Shown here one piece after another: positions 38,202 through 46,951 of a DNA stretch of 64,000 nucleotides (position 1 is its first letter; each line of letters begins with the position of its first letter). The translations under genes were made by a program, and so were the position numbers. Source of the stretch: JAJZRJ01 sp040757055 (GTDB lineage: Bacteria; Desulfobacterota; Desulfobulbia; Desulfobulbales; Desulfurivibrionaceae). The notes beneath the pieces are model-generated. The model was not told the origin of the DNA and made no database searches. It worked only from the letters and a program-made list of their open reading frames with translations. The stretch covers positions 199,936-263,935 of the forward strand of contig JBFLXY010000003.1 in NCBI GenBank assembly GCA_040757055.1. Reading direction: 5' to 3'.

Positions 38202-38741
38202 ATGAAGACTTCCTTTGCCATGCTGGTGCTGGGCGGCTGCCGCAGCGGCAAGAGCCGCTTTGCCGAGGAGTGGGTCGCGGCCCGCTACCCCCGCCGGACC
38301 TTTGTCGCCACCATGGCCCGCACCGGCGATGGTGAGTTGGCGCAGCGCATCGCCCTGCACCGCGCAAGCCGCAGCGCGGAGTGGGAGACAGTGGAGGAGC
38401 CGCTTGACCTGCTGCGGGTGGTTCGTCGTGGCCCGCAGGAGACCGGCGTCATCCTCATCGACTGCCTGACGCTCTGGATCACCAACCTGCTGCTCCACGA
38501 CCTGACGAACGCCGAGATCGAAAACGTGGTGCGGGAGCTGGCTCTGGGGGTGGCCTCCGCGCCGGTGCCGGTGGTGATGGTGGCCAACGAGGTGGGGCTG
38601 GGCCTGGTGCCCGAGTCACCCCTGGGCCGCCGTTTCCGCGACCTGGCCGGCTGGACCAATCAGCAGATGGCCGCGGTATCGAGCCACGTGGTGCTGGTCA
38701 CCGCCGGTATTCCGCTGGCACTGAAAGGGAACCTGCCATGA
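38202..38741 (+). CDS. cobU: Adenosylcobinamide kinase/guanylyltransferase
   Basis: Phosphorylates adenosylcobinamide and adds GMP in nucleotide-loop assembly of cobalamin. The 179-residue protein has the P-loop GGCRSGKSRFAEE near the N-terminus, ATMARTGDGELAQRIALHRA, the switch strand VILIDCLTLWITNLL and VANEVGLGLVPESPLGRRFR, all CobU/CobP hallmarks. It overlaps the cobD start by four bases and follows the B12-type radical SAM gene. Confidence 0.94.
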   Translation: MKTSFAMLVLGGCRSGKSRFAEEWVAARYPRRTFVATMARTGDGELAQRIALHRASRSAEWETVEEPLDLLRVVRRGPQETGVILIDCLTLWITNLLLHDLTNAEIENVVRELALGVASAPVPVVMVANEVGLGLVPESPLGRRFRDLAGWTNQQMAAVSSHVVLVTAGIPLALKGNLP

Positions 38742-39823
38742 GGAGTACCAGCCCCCTTGCCGTGCATGGCGGCAACATCCTCGCCACGGCCAAGGCCCTG
38801 GGCTGCGCGGTGAGCGACCTCATCGATCTGAGCAGCAACCTCACGCCCTTCGGCACCATGCCGGGGCTGGAGGCGGCGCTCGTCGCCGGCCTGGCCGAGA
38901 TTCGCTTCCTGCCGGAGAGCGGCAGCGAGTCGCTCTGTGCCCTCTTTGCCGAAAAGAAGGGTATTGCCGCCAGCCAGGTGCTGGCCGGCAACGGCACCAC
39001 CGAGTTCATCTACGCCGTGCCCGCGGCCTTTGGCTGCCAGCGGGCGATCATTATCAACCCCACCTATGCCGACTATGCCACGGCCTGCCAGTGGGCCGGG
39101 GTTCCGGCCGAGGGCTTTGCGCTGGACCCGGCCCAGGGGTTCCGTCTCGATCTCGATGCGCTCGCGGCAAAGCTCGTGGGCGGCGAACTGCTCTTTCTCT
39201 GCAACCCCAACAATCCCACCGGCGTGTTGACCCCCTCGGCTGCCATTGCCGAGCTGGCACGGCAGCGGCCGGATTCCCTTTTTCTGGTGGACGAGTCCTA
39301 CCTGCCCTTTACCCGCGAATCTTCGCTCCTCGCTCTGGGGCTGCCCGAAAACCTGCTGGTGCTCTTCTCCGCCTCGAAGATCTACGGCATCCCCGGCTTG
39401 CGCTTAGGCTTCCTTGCCGGCAGCGCCAGCCGCATCGCGCGGCTTGGTGAACGGGTCAAGCCGTGGGGCGTCAACCGTCTGGCCCAGATTGCCGGCGAGT
39501 ATGCCCTGCGCCACGGCGATGCCTACTGCGCCGAGGTGGTCCGCTTTGTCGAGGCCGAGCGGCCGCGGGTGATGGCAGAGCTTGCCGCATTGCCTGGGGT
39601 TCAGCCCTTCGACGGCGCGGCCAACTTCATCCTGAGCCGTCTTGCTGGTCCGGTGCGGGCGCCGGAGTTGAAGACGGCCCTGCTCAAGGAGCGGATCATG
39701 ATCCGCGACTGCGCGAATTTCGCCACCCTGGATGACCGCTATTTCCGCATCTCACTGAAGGAACAGCCCACCAACGACCACGCCCTTGCCGCCATGCGCG
39801 CCTTTTTCGGAGTTGCCCCATGA
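38738..39823 (+). CDS. cobD: L-threonine-O-3-phosphate decarboxylase or HisC-like aminotransferase of cobalamin synthesis
   Basis: PLP enzyme giving the aminopropanol arm of cobalamin. The 361-residue class I/II fold protein has HGGNILATAKALG and IDLSSNLTPFG at the start, FLCNPNNPTGVLTP, VDESYLPF, and the PLP lysine region FSASKIYGIPGLRLGF. CobD (CobC) and histidinol-phosphate aminotransferase are close relatives; the cobU neighbour and the HGGN start favour CobD. It overlaps cobU and the next gene by four bases each (ATGA). Confidence 0.88.
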   Translation: MRSTSPLAVHGGNILATAKALGCAVSDLIDLSSNLTPFGTMPGLEAALVAGLAEIRFLPESGSESLCALFAEKKGIAASQVLAGNGTTEFIYAVPAAFGCQRAIIINPTYADYATACQWAGVPAEGFALDPAQGFRLDLDALAAKLVGGELLFLCNPNNPTGVLTPSAAIAELARQRPDSLFLVDESYLPFTRESSLLALGLPENLLVLFSASKIYGIPGLRLGFLAGSASRIARLGERVKPWGVNRLAQIAGEYALRHGDAYCAEVVRFVEAERPRVMAELAALPGVQPFDGAANFILSRLAGPVRAPELKTALLKERIMIRDCANFATLDDRYFRISLKEQPTNDHALAAMRAFFGVAP

Positions 39824-40332
39824 GAATCGCCATCATGTCCGACACCCACGACCACATCGCCAACCTGCGGGCCGCGGTCACTTACTGCAATGCCTACGGT
39901 GTGAGCCTGCTCATCCACTGCGGCGACCTCATTTCGCCCTTCATGCTGGACGAGCTGGCCCAGTTCGGCGGCGCCGCCCATCTGGTCTACGGCAACAACG
40001 CCGGCGACCAGCACCTCATCTCCCAGGCGTGCGGCAACCGCTATCCGGCCATCACCCACCACGGCGCCTTTGGCGCGGTGGAGGCGGGGGGGCTTAAGAT
40101 CGCCTTCACCCACTACCCGCAACTGGCGCGCGGCATCGCCAGCCAGGGCAGTTTCGACGTGGTCTGCTGCGGCCACAACCATCGCTACGGGGTGGAGCGG
40201 ATCAACGAGACCCTGCTCATCAACCCCGGCGAGCTGCTGGGCAAGGACGACCAGCCCGGCTTTTGCATCCTCGACTGCGCCACCAGCGACGTGGAGCGGG
40301 TGGAGATCGGGGCGCGCTTTTTCAAGGAATAA
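39820..40332 (+). CDS. YfcE-type metallophosphoesterase
   Basis: A 170-residue calcineurin-like phosphoesterase with the full metal motif set: MSDTHDH, LIHCGDLISPF, YGNNAGD, and VVCCGHNHRYG. Enzymes of the YfcE/MJ0936 group hydrolyse phosphodiesters in vitro; the natural substrate is unknown. It is translationally coupled to cobD by an ATGA overlap, so a link to cobalamin metabolism is possible but unproven. Confidence 0.9.
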   Translation: MRIAIMSDTHDHIANLRAAVTYCNAYGVSLLIHCGDLISPFMLDELAQFGGAAHLVYGNNAGDQHLISQACGNRYPAITHHGAFGAVEAGGLKIAFTHYPQLARGIASQGSFDVVCCGHNHRYGVERINETLLINPGELLGKDDQPGFCILDCATSDVERVEIGARFFKE

Positions 40333-40356
40333 CCAACAGCAAGGAGTAACACCGAG

Positions 40357-41568
40357 ATGGAACGGTTTGCGGATCTGTTTGCAGAGAGCGTCAAGGGTGG
40401 CGGGGCCAGGCTGACCCCGGGCCAGCAGGTGGAGGCCACGGTGGTGAGCGTCGCCCGGGAGTGGATCTTCATCGACCTTGGCGGCAAGAGCGAAGGGGTG
40501 GTGGCGAAGTCCGAGTTCCTCGATGGGGAGGGCAACTGCACCGTCAAGGAGGGGGATCGGGTCACGGTCTATTTTCTTGCCGACAGGAAGCAGGAAAAGA
40601 TTTTCACTACCAAGGTGAGCGGCAGCGCCGCCGCGGCCCATCTCGAAGAGGCATACCGCAGCGGTGTGCCGGTGGAGGGCACCGTGGAGCAGGAGACCAA
40701 GGGTGGCTTCCTGGTAAAGCTCGGCGGCTCTACCCGTGCCTTCTGCCCCTACTCGCAGATGGGTTTGAGAAGGGTGGAAAATGCCGAGATATACCTGGGC
40801 CAGCGGTTGCCCTTCCGGGTCATGGAGTTCCGCGAGGGCGGCAGGAACATCCTCCTCTCCCACCGCCAGGTGCTGGAGGCAGAGAGGGAGCAGCGCAAGG
40901 AAGAGTTGCAGCAGACCCTCAAGGTGGGAGATCGCATCAAGGGGACCATCTCCTCCATTCAGAAATTCGGCGCCTTTGTCGACATCGGCGGCATCGAGGG
41001 GCTGATCCCGGCCTCGGAGATCGGTTGGGGTGAGGTGCGGGACATCCACGGCCACCTGAACGTGGGCCAGCAGGTGGAGGTGGTGGTGAAGAACCTCGAC
41101 TGGAACAAGGAGCGCTACTCCTTCAGCCTCAAGGAGACCCTGCCCGACCCGTGGGAGACCGCGGCGGGCCGCTTCCCCGAGGGTTCGATCCACAAGGGGA
41201 TCGTGAGCCGGTTGGCCGACTTCGGCGCCTTTGTCACCCTGGCCGAGGGCATCGACGGCTTGGTCCATGTCTCGAACCTGGGCGCCGGCCGCAAGATCCA
41301 TCACCCCCGCGAGGTGGTGCAGCCTGGGGCCGAGATCGAGGTGAAGGTGGAGAGCCTCGATGTGGAGAAGCACCGCCTCTCCCTTTCCGTGCCCCGCACG
41401 GTGGGCAGCGAGGAGAAGGCAGCCAGGCCGGAAAAGGGCGGCGGCAAGAAGAAGGAGGCCGCAGAGGACAACCGCGGCGACTTCAAGGAGTACATGGCCC
41501 AGAAGCCGGCAGCCGCCAAGTCGTTGGGCACCTTTGCCGATCTGTTCAAAGAGAAGGTGAAGAAGTAA
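40357..41568 (+). CDS. S1-domain RNA-binding protein with four S1 repeats
   Basis: A 403-residue protein similar in design to ribosomal protein S1. Four S1 domains are at about 21-90 (VEATVVSVAREWIFIDLGGK), 105-168, 190-257 (IKGTISSIQKFGAFVDIGG) and 275-345 (HKGIVSRLADFGAFVTLAEG). A Lys/Glu-rich linker leads to a C-terminal segment (SLGTFADLFKEKVKK) that mirrors the N-terminal ERFADLFAESVK. The family, seen as an extra S1 protein in Deltaproteobacteria, probably binds mRNA; it is shorter than true RpsA. Downstream it converges with a toxin gene. Confidence 0.85.
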   Translation: MERFADLFAESVKGGGARLTPGQQVEATVVSVAREWIFIDLGGKSEGVVAKSEFLDGEGNCTVKEGDRVTVYFLADRKQEKIFTTKVSGSAAAAHLEEAYRSGVPVEGTVEQETKGGFLVKLGGSTRAFCPYSQMGLRRVENAEIYLGQRLPFRVMEFREGGRNILLSHRQVLEAEREQRKEELQQTLKVGDRIKGTISSIQKFGAFVDIGGIEGLIPASEIGWGEVRDIHGHLNVGQQVEVVVKNLDWNKERYSFSLKETLPDPWETAAGRFPEGSIHKGIVSRLADFGAFVTLAEGIDGLVHVSNLGAGRKIHHPREVVQPGAEIEVKVESLDVEKHRLSLSVPRTVGSEEKAARPEKGGGKKKEAAEDNRGDFKEYMAQKPAAAKSLGTFADLFKEKVKK

Positions 41569-41574
41569 GGGCGG

Positions 41575-41865
41575 TCAGCGGGATGAGCTTTCGCTGATGA
41601 TGCGGAAGGTTTCTTCGTAGAAGGTCTTGCGCGGGCCGAGGGCTACTACCTCAGTGACGCCCTTTTCGGAAATGCGGTAGACGATCCGCATGTTCTTGAC
41701 CCGCAGGCTGCGGAGGCCGGCAAGTTCCTCGCGCAGCATCTTGCCGCAGTGCGGGTCATCCAGCAGCATGGCAAAGGCGGCCTTGAACCGTTTTTTGAGT
41801 TCCGGATGCAGGCCGCGCACCAGCGCGGCCACTTCCTCCGGCATCCGGATGGAAGAGCGCTGCAT
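41575..41865 (-). CDS. RelE/ParE-family toxin
   Basis: A 96-residue toxin. The RelE fold is seen in LHPELKKRFKAAFAMLLDDP, then GLRSLRVKNMRIVYRISEKG and VVALGPRKTFYEETF, the usual basic strand and C-terminal Tyr region. RelE toxins cleave mRNA on the ribosome. It starts 3 nt after its Phd-type antitoxin and ends 6 nt from the convergent S1 gene. Confidence 0.87.
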   Translation of the reverse strand: MQRSSIRMPEEVAALVRGLHPELKKRFKAAFAMLLDDPHCGKMLREELAGLRSLRVKNMRIVYRISEKGVTEVVALGPRKTFYEETFRIISESSSR

Positions 41866-41868
41866 CGC

Positions 41869-42129
41869 CTAGCCGAACAGCTCGTCCAGAGTGTAGAGCT
41901 TGGCCTTTTTCTTCTTGAGCGCAGCCAGCCCCTCTTTGATCTCCGCCATCAGCTCGGTGTCGTTCTTCACCGCGATGGTCTCCTGCCACCCCTCGAATTC
42001 CTCCGGGCTCACCAATACCGCGGCCGGCTGGCCGTTCTTGGTGATGACCACCTCTTCGTTGGTGACCTGGAGCGCCTCCACCAGGGCGCTCAACTTCATC
42101 TTCGCTTCGGAAAGGGAAAGGGTTTTCAT
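41869..42129 (-). CDS. Phd/YefM-family antitoxin
   Basis: An 86-residue antitoxin. MKTLSLSEAKMKLSALVEAL and EVVITKNGQPAAVLVSPEEF are the Phd/YefM DNA-binding fold. The C-terminal KEGLAALKKKKAKLYTLDEL would neutralise the RelE toxin encoded just downstream. TAGGAG lies 7 nt before the ATG. A strong promoter with direct repeats is immediately upstream, fitting autoregulation. Confidence 0.88.
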   Translation of the reverse strand: MKTLSLSEAKMKLSALVEALQVTNEEVVITKNGQPAAVLVSPEEFEGWQETIAVKNDTELMAEIKEGLAALKKKKAKLYTLDELFG

Positions 42130-42159
42130 GGAAGACTCCTATTCAGGTTGACCAGAATT

Positions 42160-42202
42160 AAGGTCATTATATCCGGTTGGAAATCGGATCGCAAGGTCAT
42201 TA
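42160..42202 (-). promoter_or_regulatory. Promoter and direct-repeat operator of the RelE/Phd pair
   Basis: On the minus strand TTGCGA (42194-42189), a 17-nt spacer and a perfect TATAAT (42171-42166). AAGGTCATTA occurs at 42160-42169 and again at 42193-42202, 33 nt or about three helical turns apart, overlapping both promoter boxes. This suits cooperative repression by the antitoxin complex. Confidence 0.75.
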
Positions 42203-42263
42203 CTGACGTTGCGCATTTCCTCGTAACCGCAGGGCGCAGATTCGCTGGCAGGAGTGAGCCCGC

Positions 42264-42913
42264 CTAAAATTTCATCAAATCCGAGAGAGTGAGGATGACC
42301 TTACCCTTGGTGCCCGGCGCGTTCATGAGATGCCAGGCCGTGTATTGCTCGGCATAGAGGGTGGCCGAGGTCATGCCGTCGAGCGGTACTACCACCTGCA
42401 AGCCGCGCAGCGCGGCCCGGTAGCGGTGTGGAGCACCGCGCCCTCCGCCGCGTTGCCGACGATGACCACGGTCCTGATCTTGCGGTCGGCCAGAATCTTT
42501 TCCAACTCCGTGTTGTAAAACTTGTCTACGCCGGACTGGACGACCGGCGCCTCGCCCACCGGCTGCACGCCGGGCAGGATGGTCTGCGGGGAGCCTTTCA
42601 TGGTGAGACTGTAGACCACGGCAATGCCGTGTTGCCGGGCTTGGTCGAGCAGGGCCCTGATGCGCGGCACCGACTCCGGGCAACGGGGGCGGCGCTCCTT
42701 GTTGCAGGTCCACTCCTCGATGTCGAGGATAAGCAGCGCGCTGCTCTTCGGATCGAGTTGCGCCGGCTGGATTTTCACCGGGGGCGGTGCCTTGATCTCG
42801 CCCCAGAGGTCGAGAAGATTCTTTTCCTCAGCCGCGGCGAATCGCGGGCAGAGAAGAACGATGGCCAGAAGAAGAGCTATCCTCCATAGGGCTCTGCGAT
42901 TTCCTTTCCGCAT
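42264..42913 (-). pseudogene. Isochorismatase-like secreted hydrolase, frameshifted
   Basis: Two overlapping frames make one protein. The first (42913-42389) has a signal peptide (IALLLAIVLLCPRFAAA) and isochorismatase strands ALLILDIEEW, VVYSLTMKGS and VVIVGNAAEGAVLHTATG. It then runs into a stop. The second frame continues with AALRGLQVVVPLDGMTSATL and ends at 42264. One base restored in the GGGCC run near 42415 would rejoin them. The usual catalytic Cys is replaced by Ala in the AAEGAV strand. It is either a recent pseudogene or a sequencing error in a G-run. Confidence 0.8.
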
Positions 42914-43298
42914 GGAACCACCTCTTATTCAGTCGCTGTTATGGCGGACCGCTTTGCGCAACGCCTTGGCCTTGCCCGCCTTGATGATGATTACCCCCTC
43001 CGCGCTGATCCTGCGGTCGCTGGCGGCCTTCACGCCGCCGAGCCATTGACCCAGGCCGCGGCCGAGGATCATGCCGGGAAGACCGTCACGATTTGCGGCA
43101 TCGGCCCCGCTGCGGCCTGTCGCAACAGGCTGCTCATGGTGTTCCTCGGCAACATGCCGATACTCCGGCAGGGATGAGCAGGACCTTTTCGCCTTTCCGT
43201 GTTTTTTCGCGAATTGATTTTCCGCGGAAGCGTCTTATGCTATAATAGTTCCGTGGAAAAACGAAGCGGCGGACAAAATCCGTACAAGGAGGTGGGTT
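42914..43298. other. Intergenic region with possible gene remnant and an extended -10 promoter
   Basis: Both strands show short open frames with high-GC codon use: plus 42941-43177, and minus ending at 42930 with no start codon of its own. Neither can be assigned; a remnant gene is possible. The right end holds TGCTATAAT (43238-43246), an extended -10 promoter for the gene at 43299. Confidence 0.45.
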
Positions 43299-43634
43299 AT
43301 GGTTCTTGATCCGACCAGTGCGACCCCCACGGCAACGCGGGCGGAACGCCCCGATGTCGCCAGCCAGACCAACGAGCCGGAGCGGGTGCGGCCCGAGCGG
43401 CCGGAGACCGGACAGACCAGCGAGGCCGCGCCGGCGGTGGTGACCAATCTCTCGGCTGCCGCGCTGGAGACCGCGCGGCCGGTGAACGAGGCGCAGCAGG
43501 CGGCGGACGAGAACCGGGCCAGGGAGGCGGTGCAGGCCGCGGAACAGCGCGACCGCGCCCAGGAGGCCGCGGCCCAGAATGAGGCCCGCGCCCAGGAAAA
43601 GGCGCGGAGTTCGCGGCTCGACGTGGTGGTTTAA
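43299..43634 (+). CDS. Hypothetical low-complexity protein
   Basis: A 111-residue, highly charged, Ala/Glu/Arg-rich protein with no membrane segment, no Cys and no recognised family. It ends in an alpha-helical QAAEQRDRAQEAAAQNEARA stretch likely to form a coiled coil. Support for a real gene is good: an extended -10 promoter, AAGGAGG before the ATG, and a terminator after the stop. It is monocistronic. Small disordered proteins of this kind occur near motility genes in other Deltaproteobacteria, but nothing here ties it to them. Confidence 0.7.
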   Translation: MVLDPTSATPTATRAERPDVASQTNEPERVRPERPETGQTSEAAPAVVTNLSAAALETARPVNEAQQAADENRAREAVQAAEQRDRAQEAAAQNEARAQEKARSSRLDVVV

Positions 43635-43664
43635 GCCGGGGGTGTCGCGAAAGGCGCAGCAGCG

Positions 43665-43687
43665 GGGAGGCGGAAGCCTCCCTTTTT
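43665..43687. terminator. Rho-independent terminator
   Basis: GGGAGGC, a GGAA loop, GCCTCCC and five T, downstream of the hypothetical gene and close to the convergent era stop. Confidence 0.85.
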
Positions 43688-43696
43688 CGTGGCAGG

Positions 43697-44587
43697 CTAG
43701 AATCCCAGTTCCTTGAGCATCCGCGGATTCCTGGTCCAGTTCTTTTCCACCTTGACCCAGAGCTTGAGCATCACCTTCTGGTCGAGGAGTTCCTCGATCT
43801 CCCGCCGCGCCGCCTGGCCGATGGCTTTCAGCATGGCGCCGCCCTTGCCGATGATGATCCCCTTCTGCGAATCCTTTTCCACGATGATGGTGGCGTGGAT
43901 GGTGGTGAGCCCTTTTGTTCCGTCCTCCTTGAAGCTCTCCACCGTCACCGCGGTGGAATAGGGCACCTCGTCCCGCGCCTTCAGAAAGACCTTTTCCCGG
44001 ATCATCTCCGCCACGATGAAGCGTTCGGTGGCATCGGTGGGGATTTCCTCCGGGTAGAGACGCGGCCCCACCGGCAGCAGTCGGCAGAGTTCGCTGACGA
44101 GCAGTTCGGTGCCGTCGCCGGTCATGGCCGAAAGCGGGACCATCGCGGCAAAGGGAAAAAGTCCCTGGTAGGCGGTGAGGATGGGCAGCAGCTTCTCCTT
44201 GGCCACGGTGTCGATCTTGTTGAGCACCAGCACCACGGGCTGCCCTTCCTTGGGCAGGTATTGGGGCGGACTCTTGCCCGGCAGCAGCATGGTGACATCG
44301 ACCATGAAGACCACGGCATCCACCTCGGCCAAGGTGGTCAGCGCGATTTTCACCATCTCGAGGTTGAGCGGGTCGCGGGCCTGATGGATGCCCGGGGTGT
44401 CGAGGAGGACGATCTGATACTCAGGCCCGTTCACCACGCCGACGATGCGGTTGCGGGTGGTCTGCGGCTTGGGGCTGACGATGGAGATCTTCTGGCCGAG
44501 AAGGCTGTTCAGCAGCGTCGATTTGCCGACGTTGGGCGGTCCGATCAGGGCCACGATGCCGGATTTGACAGGGGTGGATTCGTGCAT
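43697..44587 (-). CDS. era: GTPase Era
   Basis: Essential GTPase for 16S rRNA maturation and 30S assembly. The 296-residue protein has G1 GPPNVGKST, G3 DTPGIH, G4 NKID and G5 LSAM, followed by the C-terminal KH domain with IIIGKGGAMLKAIGQAARRE. ATG 44587 fits the family start (VKSGIVALIG); the open frame continuing to 46318 is a shadow of the RNase gene. GGAAAGG precedes the ATG. It diverges from the RNase II family gene. Confidence 0.95.
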   Translation of the reverse strand: MHESTPVKSGIVALIGPPNVGKSTLLNSLLGQKISIVSPKPQTTRNRIVGVVNGPEYQIVLLDTPGIHQARDPLNLEMVKIALTTLAEVDAVVFMVDVTMLLPGKSPPQYLPKEGQPVVLVLNKIDTVAKEKLLPILTAYQGLFPFAAMVPLSAMTGDGTELLVSELCRLLPVGPRLYPEEIPTDATERFIVAEMIREKVFLKARDEVPYSTAVTVESFKEDGTKGLTTIHATIIVEKDSQKGIIIGKGGAMLKAIGQAARREIEELLDQKVMLKLWVKVEKNWTRNPRMLKELGF

Positions 44588-44776
44588 GGCCTTTCCGTGG
44601 AGAGTGGTTGTCGCGCCACTATAGTCAATTTTCGGCCTGGTCGCTTGCAGAATCCTCGGCCGGGTCGTTTGCGCTCTTGCCCTGGATGTGTCATTGTTTC
44701 TTGATGACAAGGGTGGCAAATCCTGGTAGCTTGGGCAACTTTTCGCCCCTGCGCAAACCCTGGCGTACGACACCAC

Positions 44777-46774
44777 ATGGCATCCATCGGCAGAATTGTT
44801 GAATATATCGAGCACGGCAAATTTTACTGCGCCGTGGTCCTGGAGGAGTCGGTCCGGCGCCTGCGCATATTGAACCAGCATGGCCGCGAGACCAACCTGC
44901 CCGAGGCGCGGGCCACCCACCAGACCACCGTGGCGTTGCCGCCGGGTTTGAGCCGCGACGAAATGCAGCAGCGGCTCAGGGAGACCGACCAGCGGCGTCA
45001 GGCGCTCATGGCCGAAGTGAATCTCGCCGAGATCTGGGAGCTGGCCAGGGACAACGCCGATGCCCTCTTTGCCCCCGCCTTCCTCGCCGGCCTCATCTTC
45101 GGCGAGGAGCCGGACGACGACCAGGTGGCAGCCTTTCTGCGCGCCGTCTTCCTCGACCACCTCTATTTCAAATACAAGGATGGCCGTATCGCCGTGCACC
45201 ACCCCGAGGTGGTGGCGCAATTGCGGGCCAGGCATGAAAAGGAGGCGGAGCGGGAGGCGCTGCTCGGCCGCGGGGCGGAAAATCTGCGCAGGCTGGCCAT
45301 GGACGGCGAGGTGCCGGCGGCGTGGCCTGAACGCGACCTCTGCCTCAAGCTGGTGGCGGATTTCTATCTCCAGGGGAACGATGCGCCCGATGCGGCCCTG
45401 GCCCGGGAGATGCTGAAGTCCGCCGGACTCACCCGGCCCCATGATCCCTATTCTCTTTTGGTCAGGGCCGGGGTCTGGCATCCGGACGAGAACATTCCCC
45501 TCCTCAAGAGCGGGATCGCCGCCACCTTCAGCGAGGAGCTGCTGGCCCTGGCCCAGGTGCCGGAGCCTACGGCCGAGGAACTGCTGGCCGACCCGCGCCG
45601 TCGTGATCTCACCCATCTGCCGCTCCTGACCATTGATGGCGCCGAAACCCGCGACTACGACGATGCCCTCCATCTGGAAAAATGCGCCGATGATGGCTAC
45701 CGCGTGGGCATCCACGTCTCGGACGTGGCCTTCTACGTCAAGCCGGGCAGCCCGATTTTTGCCGAGGCCCTGCGCCGCGTCACCTCGATCTATTTTGATG
45801 ACATGGTGGTGCCCATGTTGCCACGGGCCCTCTCCGAGGGGGTCTGCAGCCTGATTGCCGGCCGGCCGCGGGTGGCAATGAGCTTTCTGGTGGAACTCTC
45901 CGCCGATGGCGAAGTTCGGGGCTATGAGATCGTGCCCAGCGTGGTAAAGGTACAGCGGCAGCTCACCTACCCGCAGGCCGAGGGAATGATGGAGCAGGAC
46001 GAGACCCTGCGGCTGCTCCGTGACCTGAGCCGCCGGCTCCAGCACCGCCGCATCCAGAATGGGGCGGTGCTGCTGCCAATCCCGGACGTTAACATTCGCA
46101 TCGGTCCGGATGGCGTGCCGCAGGTGGGTCTGGCCGAGGTGGACACCCCCGCCCGTCTGCTGGTGGCCGAATTCATGGTGCTGGCCAATACCCTGGCCGC
46201 CGAGTTTCTGGCCGGCCGCGCGGCGCCAGGCCTGTTCCGCCTGCAGGAGGAACCCTACCAGCGGGTGGCGCAAGGCTACCAGCGCGATCTTTTCACCATC
46301 TGGCGCCAGCGCAAGCAACTGAAGCCCGGTCAGCTACTGACCACGCCCGGCTACCACAGCGGCGTCGGGGTCATGCAGTACACCACCGTCACGTCGCCCA
46401 TCCGGCGGCTGCTCGATCTGGTGATGCAGCATCAGATTCATCAGCTCAGGCAGGGAGCGGGGATCTGCTTTGGCGAGCAGGAGTTGCGCGGCGTCATCGG
46501 CGCCATCAACACCGTGCAGCCCCGGGTGAACCAGGCCCGTCGCGACCGCCACCGTTACTGGCTGCTCAAGTATCTGGCCGCCCGCCTTGGCCGCCGGATG
46601 GAGGCCCTGGTGGTGGGCAAGGGGCCGCGCCGGGTCAATGTGGTGCTGCTCGATTGTCTGCTGGAGGGGGAGCTGCCGCCTAATCAGGGGCCGGGTATCC
46701 AGCCGGGCGACACGGTGGAGGTGCGCATCGCCAGGGCCGAGCCGCTGGAGGGCCTCCTGCGCCTGGAATGGTGA
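44777..46774 (+). CDS. RNase II/RNB-domain exoribonuclease
   Basis: A 665-residue protein with an RNB catalytic domain at about 270-590. The metal site is in DGAETRDYDDALHLEK, followed by GIHVSDVAFYV, RVAMSFLVEL and the TTVTSPIRRLLDLVMQHQ segment typical of RNase II/R. The N-terminal part starts GRIVEYIEHGKFYCAVVLEE and lacks an obvious cold-shock pair, and the C-terminal S1-like part is short. It belongs to the variant RNB group found in cyanobacteria and Deltaproteobacteria rather than E. coli rnb or rnr. It is divergent from era. Confidence 0.9.
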   Translation: MASIGRIVEYIEHGKFYCAVVLEESVRRLRILNQHGRETNLPEARATHQTTVALPPGLSRDEMQQRLRETDQRRQALMAEVNLAEIWELARDNADALFAPAFLAGLIFGEEPDDDQVAAFLRAVFLDHLYFKYKDGRIAVHHPEVVAQLRARHEKEAEREALLGRGAENLRRLAMDGEVPAAWPERDLCLKLVADFYLQGNDAPDAALAREMLKSAGLTRPHDPYSLLVRAGVWHPDENIPLLKSGIAATFSEELLALAQVPEPTAEELLADPRRRDLTHLPLLTIDGAETRDYDDALHLEKCADDGYRVGIHVSDVAFYVKPGSPIFAEALRRVTSIYFDDMVVPMLPRALSEGVCSLIAGRPRVAMSFLVELSADGEVRGYEIVPSVVKVQRQLTYPQAEGMMEQDETLRLLRDLSRRLQHRRIQNGAVLLPIPDVNIRIGPDGVPQVGLAEVDTPARLLVAEFMVLANTLAAEFLAGRAAPGLFRLQEEPYQRVAQGYQRDLFTIWRQRKQLKPGQLLTTPGYHSGVGVMQYTTVTSPIRRLLDLVMQHQIHQLRQGAGICFGEQELRGVIGAINTVQPRVNQARRDRHRYWLLKYLAARLGRRMEALVVGKGPRRVNVVLLDCLLEGELPPNQGPGIQPGDTVEVRIARAEPLEGLLRLEW

Positions 46775-46781
46775 ATTGCTT

Positions 46782-46934
46782 CCTCAATCAAGCGGTAACT
46801 TCGCCGCTTCGCTGCTGCCGGCTCAACGCACTGCGCGGCTCCTCGCCGCACTGAACTGCACCGTCCCGTCGCTGCTCGTTCGTCAACGGGCCAAAGGCCC
46901 ATCCACTGCCTTCGCGTTTCCATCTTGATTGAGG
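46782..46934. repeat. Inverted-repeat-bounded intergenic element
   Basis: CCTCAATCAAG (46782-46792) and its exact complement CTTGATTGAGG (46924-46934) enclose 131 bases with little coding character but local hairpins (for example GGGCC AAA GGCCC near 46887). It lies between the convergent RNase and zinc-ribbon genes. It could be a small non-autonomous mobile element, a repeat family member, or a long terminator structure; no T-run is seen. Confidence 0.5.
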
Positions 46935-46951
46935 ATGGAATTGGTTACAGG

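Noticed and set aside
36185..38251. 688-codon minus-strand frame opposite the radical SAM gene
   Set aside because: Antisense shadow; the plus strand has the CWW/CTFC motif, coupled starts and operon context.
43697..46318. Apparent 873-residue fusion ending in Era
   Set aside because: The N-terminal part is the antisense of the RNase II family gene; Era has a normal ATG with a ribosome site at 44587.
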